Source: Apostichopus californicus
Lineage: Eukaryota > Echinodermata > Holothuroidea > Aspidochirotida > Stichopodidae
Assembly: GCA_020650975.1 (NCBI GenBank)
Contig: JAIPMN010002349.1
Location: 1 to 31,896 of the forward strand
Length of the DNA stretch: 31,896 bases
Direction: 5' to 3'
A program made the position numbers and the translations under genes. The notes beneath the pieces are model-generated. The model ran no database searches and was not told where the DNA came from. It saw only the letters and a program-made list of their open reading frames with translations. Shown here in pieces: positions 27,689 to 31,896 of this stretch; position 1 is the first letter of the stretch; the number at the start of each line of letters is the position of its first letter.

Positions 27689-30600
27689 CTGAAAACAAAA
27701 ATAATACAAACGGTTAAAACACGGATAAATAAGATAATCGTTATGTTGAGGGGAGGCTTTAAGGGCTTCTAAAAACTTCAACAATTTTATTTCTATACCA
27801 TTTCTGACACATATAACATAAAACCTACTACCTTCATCTTGAGAAGCTGCCCCCCCCTCTACCCTCCCTCATGATCCCTGATCCCACACCATAAACTCTG
27901 TATCTGCAGAGGGATGAATCCTCACCTGCCTGTAATAATCATGAACGTTTTCTTAGCAAATGTTTTGAGCCATACAGTCAAACAAAATGAAAAGATTAAA
28001 AAATAAATAAAGTATTTTCCTGGGGAAACTCCCTTTATAAATCTATAAATCTGATATCTATAAATCTATAACTTACATCACTGCTATCCGACTTTTGTTG
28101 GTTGTCGTCATCATCATCATCGTCGTCGCTCACGACTGCTTTCCTGGGAGGGCGCCCTCTCTTTGCTGGTTTCTTACCCTTGTCTTTCCCCTTCTCCTTT
28201 GCATTGAGTTTGATCTTCATCTTGACTGATGATTTTGCTGGAGAAAAACAAGAAATAACGAAAATGAATTGATAGTTGATTTATTTTTCCAATAAAATTT
28301 CAGAATGCTTACAGTCATGAATCAGTTTCAGAACACTTACAGTCAGTAATTTTTCAGAACACTTACAGTCAGTTATGCTGAAGAACACGTACAGTCAGTT
28401 ATCAGTTTCAGAACACTTTCAGTCAGTTATCAGTTTCAGAACAGTAACAGTCAGTTATCAGTTTCAGAACACTTTCAGTCAGTTATCGGTTTCAGAACAC
28501 TTTCAGTCAGTTATCAGTTTCAGAACACTTTCAGTCAGTTATCAGTTTCAGAACACTTACAGTCAGTTATCAGTTTCAGATCACTTACAGTCAGTTATGT
28601 TTCAAAACACTTAGTCAGTTATCAGTCTCAGAACACTTAGTCAGTTATCAATTCCAGAACACTTAGTCAGTTATCAATTCCAGAACACTTACAGTCAGTT
28701 CTCAGTTTCAGTCAGTTATCAATTAAAGAACACTTACAGTCAGTTTTGTTTCAGAACACTTACAGTCAGTTATCAACTCCAGAACACTTACAGTCAGTTA
28801 TGTTTCAGAACACTTACAGTCAGTAATCAACTCCAGAACACTTACAGTCAGTTATGTTTCAGAACACTTACATTCATTTCTCAGTTTCAGAACACTTACA
28901 GTCAGTTATCAATTCCAGAACACTTACAGTCAGTTATCAGTTTCAGAACACTTACAGTCAGATATCAATTCCAGAACACTTAGTCAGTTATCAGTTCCAG
29001 AACACTTACATTCATTTCTCAGTTTCAGAACACTTACAGTCAGTTACCAATTCCAGAACACTTACAGTCAGTTATCAGTTTCAGAACACTTACAGTCAGA
29101 TATCAATTCCAGAACACTTAGTAAGTTATCAGTTTCAGAACACTTACAGTAAGTTATCAATTCCAGAACAATTAGTAAGTTATCAGTTTCAGAACACTTA
29201 CAGTCAGTTATCAATTCCAGAACACTTAGTAAGTTATCAGTTTCAGAACACTAACAGTCAGTTATCAATTCCAGAACACTTACTAAGTTATCAGTTTCAG
29301 AACACTTACAGTCAGTTATCAGTTTCAGAACACTTAGTAAGTTATCAGTTTCAGAACACTTAGTCAGTTATCAATTCCAGAACACTTAGTAAGTTATCAG
29401 TTTCAGAACACTTACAGTCAGTTATCAGTTTCAGAACACTTACAGTCAGTTTCAGAACACTTACAGTCAGTTTCAGAACACTTACAGTCAATTATCAGTT
29501 TCAGAACACTTACAGTCAGTTATGAGTTTCAGAACACTTAGTAAGTTATCAGTTTCAGAACACTTACAGTCAGTTATGAGTTTCAGAACACTTAGTAAGT
29601 TATCAGTTTCAGAACACTTAGTCAGTTATGAGTTTCAGAACACTTAGTAAGTTATCAGTTTCAGAACACTTACAGTCAGTTATGAGTTTCAGAACACTTA
29701 CAGTCAGTTATATTTCAGAACACTTACAGTCAGTTATCAGTTTCAGAACACTTACAGTCAGTTATGAGTTTCAGAACACTTACAGTCAGTTATCACTTTC
29801 AGAACACTTACAGTCAGTTATCAGTTTCAGAACACTTACAGTCAGTTTCCGAGTTCTTGTCTTCCTGGCTCTCTTCCTCACTCTCCGAGTCCACCTGGTT
29901 CGGCAGCTGGCCGGTGTGTTCCAGACACTCTCTGGCGTTGGTGAACACTGACTGCATGACGATAGAATCCTCGTAGATCTGAGATCCCTCCAGATTATAG
30001 GTCTGGGCGTTGTAGAACATCAGAGTCACGTCGGCTTCCAGGTCGTCCAGGGCTCGGTAACGATGGTTCTTGATCCGGTCACGAATCTTCTTGAAGTCCA
30101 TGGGTTTCTCAATCAGCTCATAGTAATCGGGAAGCTCTCGTTTGGGCGGCAACTGCAGGAATGGATGTGCTAGAGAACGGCCATTGCTGTAAGGAGGAAT
30201 AAATGTTTCTAAGTCATTGTCTGGTTACAAGTTTAATATCAAGCAGTCACTTCTGGAAAGACTTCTCTTTAAAAACATTTGTTTTACCATACTGAAAATG
30301 TTGTATATTGGATGGGCATTGTTAATGTGGACTGGCCCTTTACATTGAAATTTCCTTCACAGAGACCACACACACACACAACCGATGTCATGGCAGGATT
30401 GTGCATATATCCTATTTACATTGTCTTTATTGTTAATTACATTCATAAGGAAGTGTACACAGATCTTCAAATCAAATATATTCTTATAAACTTGACACAG
30501 CCTCAGAGAGGCCGACAGTATTCTTTAGATAATCATAAGAAGACACGCTTTCTAAAACATGAACATACAATGCAACATCTCTATCTCTTCCATGAAAGCA

Positions 30601-31438
30601 AATTAACCAAAGCTCAACTTAACTCTGATGAAGTTTCCTCAAACACCAATCCCCTCCCCCACCATCTCTAATTATCATTAATCCCCTACCCCACCATCTC
30701 TAATTATCATTAATCCCCTCCCCCACCATCTCTAATTATCATTAATCCCCTCCCCGACCATTTCTAATTATCATTAATCCCCTCCCCCACCATCTCTAAT
30801 TATCATTAATCCCCTCCCCCACCATCTCTCTATGTCTCTCCACACTCTATCCCTCTCCTGCAAAATAATCTGACCTCTCATCTTCTTATTTGATTCTTTC
30901 TCCCACCACTACAACCTACCCTACACTACAACCTACACTACAACCTACACTACAACCTACACTACAACCTACCCTACACTACAACACTACAACCCTACAC
31001 TACAACCAACCTAACCACTACAACCTACCCTCCCATTCATTTCATCTGTTATTCTCACCTGTTCCTGTCATATCTATCCTTCCATTAAAGACCCGTCTTC
31101 CCCCTCCCGCTCCCCCCAACCCCCACCCCCTCTCCACCCTCCCCTCCCATTCAGTTTACTCACCTGTCTTTGTACTTTCCCATAATATTCATGAGTTTAT
31201 TCATAATCTTTGTAAGCTTGGGAGGATTAGGAGGGAGTTTCTCTGCAGGTGGTCTGCCTCTCTTCTTCTTCCCGGGCTTCTCTTCTGGTTCTTCATCCCT
31301 CTCATCCCTCTCATCTCTCTCATCTCGTTCATCCCTTTCATCATCCGGCTGAGCATCCTTCTCTTTACGTTTTCTTTTTCGATCCTTCTTCAGTTTCTTC
31401 ATGGATTCCATTTCTTCTAGGTTTCCATCTTCTACAGC
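27593..31438 (-). CDS. SMARCA4: SWI/SNF ATPase BRG1/BRM, C-terminal four exons
   Basis: This is the ATPase subunit of the BAF/SWI-SNF nucleosome remodeller, nuclear. Only the C-terminus lies in the window: exons 31438-31164, 30186-29840, 28237-28077 and 27688-27593, phase-consistent and all GT-AG, 292 residues plus TGA. Order: [12 protein letters not shown] (human 'AIEEGTLEEIEE'), a basic stretch, an RDE repeat, the AT-hook [10 protein letters not shown], the bromodomain (about 70-175; [14 protein letters not shown] and NAQTYN, with the acetyl-lysine-binding Asn at 156), an acidic linker, VKMKIKL, a second AT-hook KRGRPPRK, a poly-Asp run and a Ser/Asp-rich tail ending GPRKGRR. The ATPase domain lies beyond the right edge. 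Invertebrates usually have one SMARCA2/4 gene, so the symbol stands for that orthologue. Confidence 0.95.
27689..28076 (-). other. SMARCA4: SMARCA4 last intron
   Basis: 388 bp; a C-rich tract at about 27850-27870 and a short ATCTATAAATCT repeat at about 28038-28070 beside the donor. Nothing else. Confidence 0.6.
28077..28237 (-). CDS. SMARCA4: SMARCA4 exon: second AT-hook and poly-Asp
   Basis: Acceptor TTCTCCAG, donor GTAAGT. The first two bases complete a Ser codon. It encodes [15 protein letters not shown] (human 'SVKVKIKLGRKEK'), [15 protein letters not shown], eight Asp in a row and NQQKSDSSD. The eight-Asp run is coded by GAC/GAT repeats. Confidence 0.93.
28298..29850 (-). repeat. Tandem array of splice-donor junction units, 20-28 bp
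   Basis: About 55-60 units of minus-strand AACTGACTGTAAGTGTTCTG + AAACTGAT (28 bp, with 20- to 26-bp variants). The array fills nearly all of the 1602-bp SMARCA4 intron 28238-29839 and runs 10 bp into the bromodomain exon. By eye about 30 units keep CTGACTGTAAG exactly. Others lost it by deletion (CTGACTAAGT, CTTACTAAGT) or substitution (CTGACTGAAAG). Each intact unit is a 5' splice site indistinguishable at the junction from the real one at 29840/29839. Confidence 0.95.
29840..30186 (-). CDS. SMARCA4: SMARCA4 exon: bromodomain
   Basis: Acceptor CTTACAG, donor GTAAGT, 347 bp. It encodes [20 protein letters not shown] through [20 protein letters not shown], then an acidic tail [16 protein letters not shown]. 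The last 10 exonic bases (GAAACTGACT) and the first intronic bases form one unit of the tandem array that fills the next intron. Confidence 0.96.
30187..30651 (-). other. SMARCA4: SMARCA4 intron, part nearest the bromodomain exon
   Basis: Short (CA)n at about 30366-30381; otherwise nothing recognised. Confidence 0.45.
30652..30829. repeat. Tandem array, 32-bp unit, about 5.5 copies
   Basis: ACCATCTCTAATTATCATTA + ATCCCCTCCCCC; ACCATCTC or ACCATTTC recurs at 30661, 30693, 30725, 30757, 30789 and 30821, exactly 32 bp apart. Confidence 0.93.
30903..31030. repeat. CTACAAC-rich short tandem repeat
   Basis: Irregular repeats of CTACACTACAACC and CTACCCTACACTACAAC. It lies in the same intron as the 32-bp array and is followed by a C/T-rich tract (31090-31150) before the donor at 31163. 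Confidence 0.85.
31164..31438 (-). CDS. SMARCA4: SMARCA4 exon: RDE repeat and AT-hook
   Basis: Acceptor ACTGTAG (minus strand), donor GTGAGT, ends in phase 2. It encodes [15 protein letters not shown], a lysine/arginine-rich run, a degenerate 9-bp repeat translating as about five RDE triplets (plus strand about 31284-31341), then [20 protein letters not shown], which is almost the human AT-hook segment, and the first bromodomain helix. Confidence 0.94.
31284..31341 (-). repeat. SMARCA4: 9-bp coding repeat (RDE triplets)
   Basis: Plus strand CTCATCCCT-type 9-mers; on the coding strand they encode Arg-Asp-Glu about five times inside the SMARCA4 exon. Synonymous differences between copies suggest it is not brand new. 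Confidence 0.85.
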
Positions 31439-31620
31439 CTACAGTATCAGAAGAAATTCATTTTAAACTAGGCTTCAGAAACAAGGCATGAAACAAGGCT
31501 TGGGACACTAAATTAACCGGTGTCTACTTAGTGATTTAACAACTGAATGAATTGGTGTGATCTTAATACTTATATATGCAGCTACCATCCTACTTACCCT
31601 CAACCATTCCTTGTTTCCCC
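31439..31620 (-). other. SMARCA4: SMARCA4 intron start, right end of window
   Basis: Minus-strand acceptor region TTCTTCTGATACTGTAG, then non-repetitive DNA. One GTAAGT (minus strand, 31597-31592) precedes the array. Confidence 0.5.
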
Positions 31621-31896
31621 CCTCACTGACTGGCCCCTCCTTACTACTAGTAGGACTTCCTATCATACCTCCTTATCTACCCCCTCACTGACTGGCCCCG
31701 CCTTACCACTGGTAGTACTTACCCTCACTGACTGGCCCCGCCTTACCACTGGTAGGACTTACCCTCACTGACTGGCCCCTCCTTACCACTAGTAGGACTT
31801 CCTATCATACCTCCTTATCTACCCCCTCACTGACTGGCCCCGCCTTACCACTGGTAGTACTTACCCTCACTGACTGGCCCCGCCTTACCACTGGTA
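31621..31896. repeat. Higher-order tandem array, 62+40+40 bp, runs off the edge
   Basis: CCTCACTGACTGGCCCC starts at 31621, 31683, 31723, 31763, 31825 and 31865, giving spacings 62, 40, 40, 62, 40. The 62-bp unit carries an extra CCTATCATACCTCCTTATCT. The pattern is therefore a 142-bp higher-order repeat. On the SMARCA4 strand GTAAGT occurs at 31722-31717, 31762-31757 and 31864-31859. The array continues past the window. Confidence 0.92.

Noticed and set aside
28298..29850. CRISPR-like repeat array
   Set aside because: No unique spacers between repeats; units are directly tandem, and the DNA is animal nuclear.
28375..29951. Several + strand frames rich in [17 protein letters not shown] repeats
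   Set aside because: Antisense reading of the splice-junction array in the SMARCA4 intron.
30890..31420. 176-codon + strand frame
   Set aside because: Antisense to the SMARCA4 exon and the CTACAAC repeat; low-complexity translation.

Overview
The window is animal nuclear DNA, AT-rich, with GT-AG introns that are heavily loaded with minisatellites and dispersed repeats. It holds most of one DNA-repair gene on the + strand and the 3' end of one chromatin-remodelling gene on the - strand. The two converge and are separated by roughly 1.7 kb. LINE 3' ends with 'GCGCTATATAA' tails and the repeat style suggest a marine invertebrate, perhaps an echinoderm or another invertebrate deuterostome. That placement is an inference; the sequence does not name a species.

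Positions 1841-24067 (+) carry ERCC4/XPF, the catalytic subunit of the XPF-ERCC1 structure-specific endonuclease. I could join 20 coding exons in a continuous frame, giving 886 residues plus the stop. Only the N-terminal exon or exons (about 35-40 residues by comparison with human XPF) lie left of the window or were not found. The nuclease signature (GDY...ERK...D) and the C-terminal helix-hairpin-helix region are intact.

Positions 27593-31438 (-) carry the last four coding exons (292 residues) of the SMARCA4/SMARCA2 (BRG1/BRM) SWI/SNF ATPase. They include an AT-hook, an acidic/basic RDE repeat, the bromodomain with its acetyl-lysine-binding Asn, a second AT-hook and an acidic tail.

The introns hold a CR1/L2-like LINE fragment (773-1290, -), a composite of two tRNA-like units around a hammerhead-ribozyme core (2752-3023, -), a TTAA-flanked MITE (6414-7051), a second LINE remnant (about 9317-9665, -) and at least ten tandem arrays with periods of 9, 16, 20-28, 31, 32, 40, 62/40, about 64, 68 and 103 bp.

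Two observations stand out. (1) The intron at 28238-29839 of SMARCA4 is almost entirely a tandem array whose unit is a copy of that intron's own exon/intron junction, so about 30 near-identical 5' splice sites follow the true one. (2) The hammerhead core lies between two Pol III-type tRNA-like modules and is followed by a T6 terminator, antisense inside an ERCC4 intron. The two genes show no direct pathway link in the sequence; their adjacency looks incidental.
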